From Trichosporon coremiiforme (lineage: Eukaryota; Basidiomycota; Tremellomycetes; Trichosporonales; Trichosporonaceae), in contig BCJJ01000001.1 in NCBI GenBank assembly GCA_039545355.1, positions 1,362,570 through 1,426,569 on the forward strand: DNA of 64,000 bases, read 5' to 3'. Below, piece after piece: positions 11,886-23,690 of this stretch. Position 1 is the stretch's first letter. The number at the start of each line of letters is the position of its first letter. A program made the position numbers and the translations under genes. The notes under the pieces are model-generated. The model ran no database searches. It was given only the letters and a program-made list of their open reading frames with translations, and was not told where the DNA came from.

Positions 11886-12797
11886 ATGTTCCTTCCTCCG
11901 CTACTCGTCTCTCCTCTCATCACCCTCGTCCTCCTCGCCTTCTCCCTCATCACACCCGCCTCAGCCCTGAAGGCATCCGAACAATTCTCCCTCAGCACAC
12001 AAACCCAAGCCTCGGCTTGCTTCATCAAGTGCCACAATGACTTTTGCGATTTCCACGATATGCCCGGCAACACGCTCAACTTTCCCAGTGCGATCACGAT
12101 TAATTGCGGGTATGATGTGAGTGCACCCCCGCCGAGCTCGTTAAGGCGAGGCGGCGGGCGAGGGACGTGGCCGTCAGGGGGTTAGAGCTCTCTGCCTGCG
12201 ACCCCTCCCACCTCCCTCTCCTTCCTCCTCTCCTTCCTCCTCTCCATCAGGCGGCCTCATGAGCCTCGAACGAGGGAACCGTCCATCAGGTCTTGTAGAA
12301 GGGGCGATGGGTGATGGACCGGGCTGTAGGAGAGGCGCAGAGGGACAGAGATGCAGAGACTCGCTCGCTCCGCTCGCTCGCTGACATCAGAAATGGCGCA
12401 CAATCATGCCCCGCTGTCTGGCCGTGACGTGTGCCTCAGCCCCAGACGTAGCCTATGCGGTCGAGTACGGCCGCCACTTCTGTGCCCGCGCCGGTGTCCC
12501 TGATGTCGAGTTTGTGATGCCGGAGCGGTTTTTGCTCAGTCAGGGGGGAGCATATTATAAGTGAGTGAAGTGCGAGCCGGTGTCAGCCGGCGAGCTCTCC
12601 GAACTCGGAGAGCGTGGGGTGCTGGCTGGTTCAGCCGGCGAGCGTGGACAAGTACAGGCGTAATGGGAGACTCAGAGGAAGAGACAGTGGAAGGATGAGT
12701 GCTCACGCGCAGCGAAACCATCGCCTCCCCCGCCAGCCGGCACACACCCGCCCTCGCCGCTGTCGTTGCCGCCGGCACACTCGCTCTCCTCGCCTAA
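11886..12797 (+). CDS. Small secreted cysteine-rich protein, CFEM-like, possibly GPI-anchored
   Basis: No single open frame shows this gene; I assemble it from three exons, 11886-12116, 12391-12560 and 12713-12797 (161 aa), whose phases agree. The start gives a typical signal peptide (hydrophobic residues 5-25, cleavage near ASA-LKA). The mature part has seven cysteines in a CFEM-like order: CFIKC, then DFC, INC, RCLAVTC and, after an Asp/Ala helix, HFC. An N-glycosylation site (NET) and a C-terminal hydrophobic tail (PALAAVVAAGTLALLA) after a Ser-rich stretch resemble a GPI-anchor signal. CFEM proteins are fungal surface or secreted proteins, several binding haem. The eighth CFEM cysteine is not seen, and the 274-nt first intron could hide another exon. 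Both introns end in consensus acceptors. Confidence 0.6.
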
Positions 12798-12988
12798 CGA
12801 CCAATGCTTCGCTTCACATTACAGGAACATTACCTATACCTATGTACTTGTCATTATTAATAGTGCTACAGTCAATCCTTTCTTCATGCTGCTGCTGCTC
12901 GCAGCTACTTGCTTGTCACTAGCGATCAGGCCATCCTCACCGCGCCCTCACGCCCCCGCAGTCTCGCGACCTCGCTTGCCTCGGTCAC

Positions 12989-15271
12989 TCAGACAGTTTT
13001 CGCCGCCTTGCAGCTATGGTGCACGTACCAACTGTCCTCGGCCTCGCGCTTGCGGAGGTGACAGCCTGCGTCGTGATTCTTTGCTTTAGTCCAGTCATAA
13101 GCCCCGCGGCCGCGGATGCGGTCCTCGTCCATTGTCGGCGGGTTCGCGTAGCTGACGAAACCGACGTAGCGCCTCAAGCCGGCCAGCACCCCGGCGTCCA
13201 TGTGCGGGCTGTGGCAGTGGTCGAGCACGAGGAATGTGATCGCCGCGGTACTGGGAGGCGAAGGGGCCGAGGCGGGCGGCAACGATGCGGTCGAGCTGGC
13301 TCGCGACAGAGACTTGCCTCCGTTAGAGGACTGCGAGCACGAGTGTGTCGATTTGGCGGGACGCTTCGGCGCGAACGGGCCCGCGGCTGGCGCGAAGGGC
13401 GACTTGGCCGCTGGCGCCTTCGGCTTCGGCTTGTTGTCCAGCGCGCCGAGGTTACGGCTCAGCACGATGCGTCGGACCGGACCCGCGCCGATCTCGTCGT
13501 TGCCGGCGAGGCTGAGGGCGCAGAGCTCAGGGAGTAACGCCGGCTTGCCCTGTGTCACGACGAGGTGCTCGAGCAGGTCGTTCTGCACACTGCACCCCGC
13601 CAGGCCGAGGAAACGGAGCTTGGGCAGCTGGCGCAGTGCGTCGACGAACTGCGGGCCGATGTAGCAGAACCCAACGTCAAGGGAGGTGAGCGAGCGGAAG
13701 CGACCGAGATCCAGCGACGGCACCTGCGCTCCGCAGCGGTAGAGCGAGAGCGATTCGAGGCTCGGCAGTGAGGTGTGGTTCAGGTTCAGCGCGCGTTGGT
13801 TGCCGAGGTGCAGGTGCTTCAGGAAGGGAAGGTCGGTGCGCTCGGTCGACGCCGGCAGCGGCGAAGTCACGTCGAGCTCTGCCCACTCTAGCGCAGGCGT
13901 CAGGGCCAGCAGGCTGCCGAGCGAGAGGTGCAGCTCGGCGCTGTGTAGGCGCAGCCGCTTCAGTTGCGACAGTTGCTCCGCACGAGGCACCCACTCCCTC
14001 GAGCCATACCGGGGCACGACGTCCTGAGGACCATAGACTGCCGTATTGCCGACCGGTACGTCTGCGCTGCGCAGGCTGCACGCGTCCGGGTCGAGCATGC
14101 CGAAGAACAGGGGACGCTTGGTTGTCGGTCTATCTCCACCGCTGTTCTTGACCGTGAGATCCGTGAGATGAGCGCACATTCCGCGCCAGTTGTCCGTGAA
14201 GCGCACGACCTGATCGAAAGAGAAGCCGTCAAAAGTGAGTCGCTCCAGGTCGCGCATGTGTGGCCGGAGTGCGCGGGCCACGCGGTCGTCGTCAACGGGG
14301 TACCTCAACGTGACCTCTGAGAGCCGTTTACCGCGCTCGACGAACATGGTGAGCTTACCCATGGGGCGAAGGCGTGTGAGCACCAGACGGCGCCATAGCG
14401 GCGCATGCGAGAGGACGACGTTACGCCAAGCTGAGCAGACACCAGCCAGTCGTAAACCCATGTGAGGGTCGATGGCCAGTCCTTGCTCAGCAATGCACAG
14501 TAGCACGTCCGCGTTCAGCAAGTGCGTGTAGTTCGTCCTCCGCTTCTTCGCGCGCTTGGCCTCCTCGTCGTCCTCAGCTTCGAGTGCCGCCTGTGCAGCC
14601 GCCGCGTCATCCCGAGCTTGGGTAATCGTCGAGTTCAACGCCTCGTACTGATCGTACGCTGATGGCGGACAGAAGCTAAGCCCCTGCTTCGCAGCCACCT
14701 CCGCTTCGTCGAGCAAACCGAGCGCCACGCATATTATGCCGAGACGGAGCCATGTCTCATATTAGCTTCTAACTTATATTTGCAAGCTACGTTGAGCAGC
14801 CGTCGCGCGAGAAGCGACTCACTTGATGTACCTCCTTGCCGAACTTCTTCGTCGAAGCCCGCGCGACCTCGAGTGCCGACTTTTGCCACGGCCCGCCAAG
14901 CTTGTTCATCGTCGCCGCCTTCCCGTCCATGACCTTCCAGCTGCGGTCACCGAGCGAGAGGGCCTGCGGTTAGCTACGGCGGATCACATGCCCAGCAGCT
15001 TAGCTGCCCAAGGAGGATAAGACTGAGGACGAGCGGACGTGAGGGAAGACGATCGAGCGACGAGTGCCGGTCAGGCCACCGCCCGATGACCCCGCCGCCG
15101 ATCACAACAACAACAACAAAGGAAGGCGCACGCGAGCAGGGTGGTGACGAGCTGCGACGGAAGATGACTCACCCGGTCAAACGCAGACAGCGCCTCCTCA
15201 TACCGCTTCTCGGCGTACCGCGTACGGCCGGTCTTATACAGCTGCTGCGCCTGCGTGCGGTCGCCGGACAT
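12989..15271 (-). CDS. TPR, F-box and LRR protein of the Dia2/Pof3 type
   Basis: Three exons: 15271-15173, 14963-14823 and 14755-12989 (668 aa). The N-terminus has TPR-like helices (AQQLYKTGRTRYAEKRYEEA and, after the introns, a second helix pair ending LLDEAEVAAKQGL). A lysine/arginine-rich patch (AKRAKKRR) precedes an F-box-like segment (LLNADVLLCIAEQGL ... LRLAGVCSAWRNVV), and the remainder is leucine-rich repeats (LTSLDVGFC, LRFLGLAGC). TPR + F-box + LRR is the plan of budding yeast Dia2 and fission yeast Pof3, SCF ubiquitin-ligase adaptors acting at replication forks. A Lys/Pro/Ser-rich loop (about residues 515-575) interrupts the last repeats. The acceptor of exon 3 is placed so as to skip an in-frame TAA. 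Architecture is clear; orthology is inferred. Confidence 0.8.
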
Positions 15272-15540
15272 GGTCGATGACGAAAGGAAGGCAATCTGGA
15301 TGGCGCGAAATGATACGCGTCGCGCGATCTCCCACGGTGCGCGTTGCAGGATGCATTACGTAACACTGATGTCCACATGCAAGAATGTCTCGAAAGACCT
15401 CCCCCAGTCCTTCTGTGCATGCTACACTTGTTTGGGTTGAGTATGGAGGACAAGGCACTGACTGGCTGGCCCCTCTCTACAATACTGACTCTGCGAGTAG
15501 CTGTCGACACATCACGGAATCTGCTGGCTAGGCAGGGGAG

Positions 15541-15669
15541 AGATGGATGAGAATGGGTGAGAATGGATGAGAATGGATGAGAATGGATGAGAATGGATGA
15601 GAATGGATGAGAATGGATGAGAATGGATGAGAATGGATGAGAATGGATGAGAATGGATGAGAATGGATG
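15541..15669. repeat. 10-bp minisatellite, unit GAATGGATGA
   Basis: Ten perfect tandem copies of GAATGGATGA occupy 15561-15660, flanked by one copy with a single change on the left (GAATGGGTGA at 15551), a more diverged copy before it, and a nearly full copy on the right that ends in C. It lies 3' of the broken VWA-domain gene and is not coding. The identity among copies points to recent expansion. Confidence 0.97.
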
Positions 15670-15792
15670 CCGACATGTTGGTTGCCAATGCAGCACGACG
15701 TTGTATACCGATCGTGCCCCAATCTGGAAGAAGAAGGGGGAGGAGCGGAAGACGACGTGGGCTCGGGAGGAGTCTGCGAGGAGGAAGTGGGC

Positions 15793-16640
15793 TTAGGAGG
15801 CTTCTGGGGACGATGTAGGCTGTGTGTTGGTCCGCTTAATGTTCGAGTTGATCTTGCACTGGCAGCCCTTCTGGTCGGCAGCAGTGACCTTGACGCGGAC
15901 CTGGATCTCCTCGGGAGGGCGGACCTGGCCGATAAGCCTGCCGAAGGGGTTGCGCTTGCAGATGGTGACGGAAGAGGTCTGGCCGGTGACCTTGTTGATG
16001 AAGGTGGCGGCGATGACGGTAGGGCGCTCAGTGGAAACGTGCTCGAGGTTGTACTCGAGGTTCTCGACGAGATTGCGGTCCTCAGACGTGGGCTTGTACG
16101 AGTATACGGCGACGATGTCGGCGATACACCGGCCGACGTTGTGGATGCCGTTGCCGAGCGGACCGCCAGACTGGGGGATGTCGGTGCGCTTGCACATGTT
16201 GTCGTTGTGTGTGAGGCCGGCCGTCGTGGCATCGCGAACGAACTTGTCCAAGTCCCCCTTGTGGTTGGTCTCCATAGAGATACCTCCAGCGTCCTTGACA
16301 GCGTTCGCGACAGCGTTGTCGATACCCCTGACCATGTCGCCGCCGCGGACAGCGATCTGTCCATAGTTGACATGGATGCCCTTGTTCTTGAGGTTGTAGA
16401 CCTCGTTAGCAACCCATTGCTGGTTGTCGGCGCGACCATCGGTGAGGATGACAAGACCGCGACGGTTCGCGACGGTCCGCCTCGTTGCCCATCTTTTCCA
16501 ACTCATCGGCGCCCATCTGGAGAGAGTACCTGACCTCTCCGAGACCATCGTGGTCAATGTTCTTGACTGGCGGACTGGCCTGCTGATTCATGTGAAACAG
16601 GAGCCGCATCCAGGTCGTCGAAGGACGACGGCGCCGCAAC
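15793..16640 (-). pseudogene. Broken VWA-domain gene (5'-truncated, frameshifted)
   Basis: Read on the minus strand, one frame from about 16640 to 16480 encodes a VWA-like helix (GEVRYSLQMGADELEKMGNE) and the next frame from about 16460 to 15793 continues it with the core strand GLVILTDGRADNQQWV and a roughly 220-residue C-terminal part. The two frames meet at a near-perfect 10-bp duplication (about 16458-16477), whose net effect is a +1 shift. The N-terminal MIDAS strand (DxSxS) expected in a VWA domain is not found upstream, so the 5' end is missing too. The C-terminal part has several Cys and no membrane helix. I read it as a pseudogene; an assembly error could explain the shift but not the missing 5' end. 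Confidence 0.7.
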
Positions 16641-18177
16641 TGTCAAAAGACGGGAAGGCGATGGGGCGGAAGCGGGGCACACGGAGAGCCAGGCTGGACG
16701 CTGCGACACCGCCACAAGGGTTTTGAGGGTCGTTCGGTCGTTTCACACGTTTCTGGGTCTGCAGAAAGAATTGTGATAAGATAAGGCGGGAAGGCGCACT
16801 TGTCGTGTTGGCGTGTCAAGCGGAAGACAGGAAGCCTTGGAGCTTAATCTTGCATGTCGGAACATGCGTGTGTTACAGTGTGAAGAGAACTGGAGGTCAG
16901 GACACCGTTACCAAGGGTCGTAGCACTGTCGGCGCTCTGCCCGACCTCCAAAGCCCCTTCGAGACATTTGCGGTCATCATGCACGTCGTGGTGCAAATCT
17001 TTCATAATGGAATTCCGAGCAGCGGGCTGCTCCTTGCAATGCTGCTAGAGTCGAAGGGGTCGGAGCTCTCACTCGTGTCTTCGGAACGACTTGAGTGTCG
17101 CCCGTCTTGTCATTGCCTCGTTCGTGCGAGTCTCGTCCGGTGTGGGAACGAGTCAACGCCACCCGCTCCGGTTATGAAACCTGACCTGCAACTTGAAGAG
17201 CTGCAGACATACCAGGGCACTTCGCCTGCATGCAGTGGCTAACACTTGAAGAGCGGCGGGAGGCAGTTCTCGTCATGCACGCCATTGACCAAACAATGGA
17301 AAGGGCAGGCCAGCGCACCGGCGGCCAGAACAGACGACGTATGTATAAGAGAGTTCGAGTAGTGGAGGAGCTTCTTCGATCACAGCCAGCTGCATCTCGT
17401 CACCAGCCTCCCCTCCCACACACTCGAGCTCCGGGCCCTCCTCCTCTTCCTTCCCTTGAGGTGCAATGTGGCTTCAGCTCGCAGCTCGCAGCACGCTGTG
17501 CACACACCGCGCGCACACTGCGTGCACTTCACCCTTAGTCCCGTATCTACGCAGTACGCAGTGTACATGTTCTGGGCCGCTAACATTCTGGCCGCAGGCT
17601 CCAGACGATGTGCGCAGCATGGCGTTGAGATAAAGGCACGCAAGACGCCAATCTGCGGATTGCGCAGAGTGGACACCGCAGCAGACGTCTGCTGGGCTAT
17701 TTCCGTCCAACTCACCGCCTCACCGCCTCACTGCCTCACTGCCTCACTCCCTCACTTCTTCTTCACTTCGTCGGACCTTGGTCGTGAGCGTCCCGTGCTT
17801 CGTGTGCTTGAACCAAGGACCCCGAGCGAAGCAGGGTTATGGCCGCAGATTAAATACGGACGACGAGACGCACAAGAACCTCATTGCTCACAGTGAAGCC
17901 AGGATCCCTGCTACGCCCTGAAGACCCCAGTGTGTCGCCCGACGCCTCGGAATGCACACCGCCATGCAGCCACACACGCATTCAGCACGGGCCTCGCTTC
18001 CTCCAAGCCTCAGCCTCACGTCCGTGCGCCCGTGCCCTTTCATGCTTCCATGCACGCGCAGCAAGGAGTGAGTGCCCGCGCGTCCGCATCAGTGTCCGTA
18101 GGAATGCGGCGTATGGCGTCATAATCCGCGCGCCAAGGAAACCGTCCAAGACGCCGAGACTTACCGACCTGCGCAGT
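16641..18177. other. Gene-poor region
   Basis: No exon is supported on either strand. Open frames of 60-145 codons occur on both strands, but they overlap one another, lack domain signatures and have no plausible splice continuation. A simple CACCGCCTCACTGCCTCACT-type tract lies around 17716-17755. Confidence 0.4.
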
Positions 18178-18221
18178 TCTGTTCATTCTGTTCATTCTGT
18201 TCATTCTGTTCAGTCTGTTCT
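18178..18221. repeat. 9-bp tandem repeat, unit TCTGTTCAT
   Basis: Three identical copies of TCTGTTCAT followed by one copy with the last base changed and a partial fifth copy. The repeat is non-coding and lies in the gene-poor stretch. Confidence 0.9.
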
Positions 18222-18654
18222 CTGCTTCCGCACTTCGGCACGCGCACATGCGGTGCGGAGGCCAGCCCTCCAGACATTCCTTCCACTGATGACTGCTTGT
18301 CCGCAGCACCCCCCACCGCAATGTCAGAACAGGTTGTTGGTCAGTGCAAGTGTTAGGGGAGGCCATAGATGCAAAGTGATGGATGGATCTTTGGCGTGCG
18401 TCACGAGTCTGGTTCGCTCGGCCGCTACAACGTTGTTCTGCATGGTCTGCTTGTATGGTCAGGTCTGGCTCACGCCTATTATGTACATTTTATTCTTTCC
18501 TTCACGAAAGACAGTGGGGTGGGGGCCCGTATGGAATGATGGGATGGATGGCAAGTGATGGTGTGGTGATGACGGGTGAGCACCGGTTCAAAGAGTCCGT
18601 TGATGGAAACGCGGGCAGGAGTGCGCACGGGGTAGCAGAAGCTCGCCGGGAGCT

Positions 18655-19203
18655 TTACCTTCCGCTCTTCCAGTAGCTCTTCTTGCGGACGACGCCGCGG
18701 TTCATCGTCGCCTGCCTTTGCACCATGCCCGTGTACGCCTGGTGTTCCTGTTCCGAGAAGATCTCCTCGTCGGGAATCATGAACGAATCCGGGTTGCGCA
18801 CCGCCGCGAGGGTGGCGCTCAGCGTCGGCTGCGAGATGGGGCCGAGGTCGATCGAGTTGGAGCGCGAGCGGGACAGGCTACGGCTCGGCGCCAGTCCCGA
18901 GCCGTAGCCCGGACCACTGTAGCTGGGAGACGAGAGGGGGGAGCGGGTTTGAGGCGACGACGCGCCCTGCGGCGGACGAGACATGTACTCTGTGTACTCG
19001 TTTGGCGGGGTTGAGCGGGAGGAGCTTGACGGAGTGGAGGCGGTCGACGCGATGCCGGCGCCCGGAGGACGCTGAGAGTACGGCACGTACTGCGGCGCGA
19101 CGGGTGTGTCGGGGAGAGCCTTGCCGTCCGTCCTAATGTGCTCGATGTGCGCAATCTTGGGCTGCGAGTTCTGCCGCTTGTTTCTCCTCCAGAAGAAGCC
19201 CAT
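18655..19203 (-). CDS. Hypothetical serine/proline-rich small protein
   Basis: Single exon, 182 aa. I do not recognise the family. It begins MGFFWRRNKRQ, with a Gly at position 2 and a basic cluster, compatible with N-myristoylation plus electrostatic membrane binding (inference). The middle (residues 40-120) is Ser/Pro/Tyr-rich, with SRSLSRSRSNS resembling kinase target sites. The C-terminal 60 residues are less biased (NPDSFMIPDEEIFSEQEHQAY) and end in a basic segment, which suggests a short conserved helix. Coding appearance: the frame is open for its full length, the C-terminal block is not low-complexity, and codon use is GC-ending like its neighbours. No partner genes are evident. Confidence 0.65.
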   Translation of the reverse strand: MGFFWRRNKRQNSQPKIAHIEHIRTDGKALPDTPVAPQYVPYSQRPPGAGIASTASTPSSSSRSTPPNEYTEYMSRPPQGASSPQTRSPLSSPSYSGPGYGSGLAPSRSLSRSRSNSIDLGPISQPTLSATLAAVRNPDSFMIPDEEIFSEQEHQAYTGMVQRQATMNRGVVRKKSYWKSGR

Positions 19204-21624
19204 GGTGGATCCGATCCGTTCGGTCAGAGAGAGTGGGTGTGGGAAACGAAGGTTGCGAGCGTTGTCGTGGCCGTCACAAAGATGTCGGCGGTCGAGGTCG
19301 ATGAAAACGTGGGAGATGGGAGAAGTGAAAAGATGGGGAAGGGCAGGATATTGCCCAGTTCGCAGGACCGAGGTGATAAATACAGTGCGAGTGATGGCGT
19401 CTGGTGGCGAAAGCGAAGGGGAACCGAGGATGTCGGTGGATCAGTGTGATTCACGCGTGGGTACCAGAGGGCGCAGCAGTGGGATTGTCGATAGTCCCAG
19501 GCGCTAAGCGTGCTAAGTGTCTTGTGTCGATGGTAGTGTGCACCGGTATACGGCCGTAGATGTGCTAGTCGAGCTAGTGAAAAGCTAGTGAGAAATGAGC
19601 AGTAGCAAGAAAAGCTGGTCCGCCAGTGCCCAGTGCCCGGGGTATGATATGACTGGCCATTTCATGGCGGTGATCGCAGCTATGCAGCCAAGGCTGGAAG
19701 CATACGGCCAAGCCCGTGGATGTCTTGTGGTCTTGAGTATGACGACGCGTGAAAGGGCGGCGGCCTCGTCTCAGAGGCTCAAGAGGCTTAACCTCTCTGG
19801 GGCCCTTGCCCTGGCCCTGGTCACGTCGGGGTGGGTTCTCGGCACTCGGGCTGAGCCAGGTAGAGCTCGTGAGGTCATCTGGTCTTGCGTCCTGAATTGG
19901 TGTTCGCTCTTCAGTTCAATGATGCACAGAGAGCAGTCCTGCGCAGAAGGAGGCCAGGGCAGGGGTGCTCTACGCTCAAGGTGCCCAAGACGGCGCTCAC
20001 GGCGCAAGAACGCAGGCGACGCAGGGCGAGCAGGACCGGAAGGCTAAGTAACCGCAGATAGTGTCCCGTCCAGGCAAGATGCCGAGAGCTAATCCCTCCG
20101 CCCCCTGCTCTTATGCCTCGCCAAAAGGGGTGAGTTTCATGCCGTTCCCAACTTGCCATACCGGGCAATCGACCCTGTCCTCGCCTTCACCCGTCCTCGG
20201 GTCCCATGCCCAAAGACACACGCGAGATTACACCCCTGCCAACCCTGTTTCCCCTTTCTGCACGTCCTGCTTGCCAGGGAAGAGCTCTTCCGGGCGAACA
20301 AAGCTGAACGCGCGAACGTACACGCGAACCCGACCACCTGGATACCTGAGAGGAAGGAAGGGACATGGGTGAATGGGTGACCTATCGCAACCATGCATGT
20401 AATATGCGCACGGAGATCTCCACGATCTGCAGGGGCAGGGGTGAGCAAGAAGGAGAAGGGTCACGAGTTAGGTTTGCTCCCACCTCCCCCTGATTCATCC
20501 TGAAGCGCGTCTGTCCAGATCTTTTGTCCAGGCGAGACATGCGCGAGACAGATGCAGCGGCCGCGCAGCGAAATTGCCCTCTGGCTGCGTACGCGTCTGT
20601 ACCACGCATACCACGCACCGCGTGTTCACTCATCGACGAACATTGCAGAGCTAGCGAACGAGCGAGTGAGCAAGGAGTGGGCGTGGTGAGCGATCGATTA
20701 GCGAACGTGTCGGACCGCTTGAGCCAGAAAGCCGAACGCAGTCTTTGCCCTGGACCAAACACCCGCCATGGCTCATGGCTCACTTGACGGGGCTACAGAG
20801 GGGCGCAGGTGGTGAGTCATAGAAAGGAAATCGGCGCAGCGCGTCTCGGGCGCGAGGAGTCTTGGGCGCACGCGTCCTGACACTGACGCGAATCATTCGT
20901 AGCGAGTGGGCATGATTGTCGTCCCCTGTTGAGGGTGCGTCGCCGCAAGGCGCGCAAGGGGAAAGGGGAAACGCGATCGAACATCACTGCGCGGCCTGCG
21001 CGGTGTGCATGCCGCGCATCTCGTGTGCAGAGCTACGACGATCACCGCCTCCAACATCCTGGCCCGATGTGACATCAAGACGTCCGAGATCGGCCAAGCC
21101 TGGGCCGGCTCGGCGCTGGGCGCTGCAGAGAACGTCGTGCATGATCCTGCGATCCAGATAGCCGATACGCAGCAAGAGCAGTGCCGCGCCGCCGCGCCGG
21201 CGCCACTCCGCACCCACGCAGCATTCAGTGCTTTCACCTCCTCAGTAGCCTCTTCGGAGGCTTCCATTCTCCCCACCTCGTTACTCCGCAAGTCACCGCC
21301 TCCACTTGCTCTCCCCACCTTCAATGCGAAGGCTGCTACGCACCAGTGGTACAACTACACCCGCTCAAGGTGCTCGCGTGCACGTCAAGTAGTGATAGCA
21401 CTAACGGAATGCAGTTCCCAGCACCGCTGATCAGTTCCCAGGATCACGCAGTCCCCAAGATCCATGGCACCGTTTGGCGAGACGTAGGACGAGCAAACTA
21501 TACTAACCTGGTGGAGGCCGTTCCTTGTTGCGTTGAGTCTTGGCGCTTTCGCTTCTTTGAGCAGGTTTCTGCATATTCTCTCTCGTTGTCTATTGAGATC
21601 TGGCTGACCGGCTGCCACTGGTGC
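19204..21624. other. 2.4-kb region without a supported gene
   Basis: I see no exon with a family signature or consistent splice sites. It must contain the promoter of the serine-rich protein gene (next to 19203) and the 3' end of the flavin monooxygenase gene. The minus-strand frames at 20893-21354 and the plus-strand frames at 21005-21672 are mutual overlaps. A non-coding RNA gene could be present but nothing in the sequence shows it. Confidence 0.4.
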
Positions 21625-23690
21625 CTACTCGCCGTGGTGCGCCAGGTCTGTCGTCAGCTGGTTCAACGCTAGGCACTCACATGGCTCGCCCCAGGTCTCG
21701 TCGCGCTGACCCATGATCTGCATCGCAATGTTCTTGCTCATGCTCCGCGAGCTCATGAAGTTGCCGACGGCGAGGTACGCGTGTGGAATACCCGCGTACC
21801 GCGCAATCCCCTGCATCTCGCCCTCGGCGTCGAGACCCCAGACATTGCCGAGCTTCTCCGCCGCCTTCGGACCGAGGGTCTCGGCGACCGTCTCCTTGAA
21901 GCCGGTGTAGCCGGTCGCGAAGAGCACCAGGTCGAACTCTTCCTCCGAGCCGTCGCTGAAGCGCACACCCTTGTCTGGGAGGAAGGCAGAGAGCTCGCCG
22001 GACTTGACAGAGATCGCGCCGCGCATAATCAGATCGCTGCCTCCGCCAGGCGAGGTGAAGTAGAAGCCACCGCCCTTCTCCTGCGCCACTTCGGTGAATT
22101 AGCACGCTGAAAGTTATGCAGACTCACAGGTCATGAAGCCAGTGCCGTCGGGGCCGGACCATGTCTTGAACCCAGCTTTCTTCAGCCCGGCGAGCAGCTC
22201 GGCGTCCGCTTGCTCCAGGTATGCCGTTCCACGCTTCGCGAGAGAGCGCGTCACAAGGCGCGGGAAGCCGTCCGCGATCCGGTCAGCGATCTCGACTGGG
22301 AACCGTTCCGACATTGCTTGCGAGTACAGTCCTCCGCCGGCTGAACATCAGCTTGGTCCGATAGAGAAACACCGTCCAGCTGTACTCACAAAGGATAGGT
22401 AGACCCGATTTGAAGGACATGACGAACGTGGGCGAGCGCTGCAGCATCGTCACTTCCGCATGATGCTTCACAAGATCGACGGACACGTCATGAGCAGATG
22501 TACTCGCGCCGACGACAAGGACACGCTTGCCATCGAGACCCTTGCCGCCGGCATGCTGGGACGTGTGCTTGATCTCGCCGTCCCACTCGGCCTGCCCCGG
22601 CAGCGGTGGAGGCATGTACGCCTTGCCGCCGATAAGGCCGGTAGCGAGGACGACGTGCGAGACATTGATCGTCCGCTCGATGACCTTCCCGTCGACAGTG
22701 CGCAGCACGTTCATGGTCCATGACTTGGTCGCGTCGTCGTAATGAGACTTGGATCCGTCAACAGTGGACTCGAGCCAGATGTCGAGATCCATGGCTTGGG
22801 AGTAAGACTCGAGCCAGTTGGCGACCTTCCCCGCAGGGATGAACAAGGGCCAGTTGGTAGGGAAAGGCATGAACGGGAGGTGGTTGCCGTGGAGGAGATC
22901 GTGAAGCGACAGAGACGCATACCGCTTCCGCCAGTTGTCGCCAATGCGCGTTTGCCGGTCGACGATCAGAGGACGGAGACCATACGCCTTCATCTGAGCC
23001 GCCAGCGCCAGACCATTGTGCCCCGCTCCGACTGATGTTAGCATGTCTTCCTCTCTCCCTCTTTGCTTCAGTTTCCCCCAACGCTGTGCACTCACTGATC
23101 AGTACGTCAGGATCATGGTCGGCGAACTCGCGCTCCCTCGCGCGCCTCTCGTCATGTGGCTCCATCGCGTTGTGCTCTCCATACGGCCGGTGGTACCCGA
23201 ACTTCTGGATGTGACCGGCCATCTCATCGATTGTGGTGAACAGCGTCCATGCCTTCCACTCCCCATTGTCGAGTACGAGTCGGGCGACACCCCCGCACAC
23301 CCCCACAGCAGCATCAAAGGAGAAGTGCACCTTGACCCATCCGAGGTCAGGGTAGGGTGTTTGCAGCTCCGGCAGAGGAAGGTTCGAAACCTTGACGCAC
23401 CGCACTTGCTGCTCAGGAACGATGTCGCCGAAGACGGCCGTGATGGCTGACTGAGAGAAGCATCGGAAGTCGCGAGTGAAGGCGAGGACGTCGCGCCAGT
23501 ACCCCGTCGGAAGGAGTAGGGCAGCAAGCGCCTTGCCGTCGGAGGAAGACAGAGCCGCGCCGAGTTTCTCCACGAAGACTGACGCGACGGCAGAGACATC
23601 GACGTCCTTTGGCAGGGCGAAGCCGGCTGTCGTTGTGGGTAGGATGATGTGCGCCGTGTTGGACGTGTCGGGGCTGGTAGTTACTGTCAT
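21625..23690 (-). CDS. Flavin-dependent monooxygenase with N-terminal NTF2-like domain
   Basis: Four main exons: 23690-23096, 23031-22390, 22340-22128 and 22088-21625 (637 aa). Residues 1-180 form an NTF2/SnoaL-like domain, common in fungal FMO-like proteins. The FAD Rossmann motif IGAGHNGLALAAQ is split by intron 1. A second nucleotide motif (VVGASTSAHDVS) binds NADPH, and LFATGYTGF is the class B FMO C-terminal ATGY motif. Such enzymes oxygenate N, S or carbonyl carbon atoms of small molecules (YUCCA and Baeyer-Villiger relatives); the substrate is unknown. A GT-AG segment of 33 nt (21648-21680) near the stop is in frame and may be spliced out, giving a 626-aa form ending YLAHHGE. It shares its promoter region with the Rieske/AIF gene. 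Confidence 0.9.

Noticed and set aside
15541..15669. Tandem array considered as a CRISPR
   Set aside because: The units are 10 bp with no spacers, in a eukaryotic context; it is a simple minisatellite.
19595..21672. Several open frames of 75-160 codons in the gene-poor region
   Set aside because: They overlap each other on both strands, lack start context and domains, and none extends through plausible introns.
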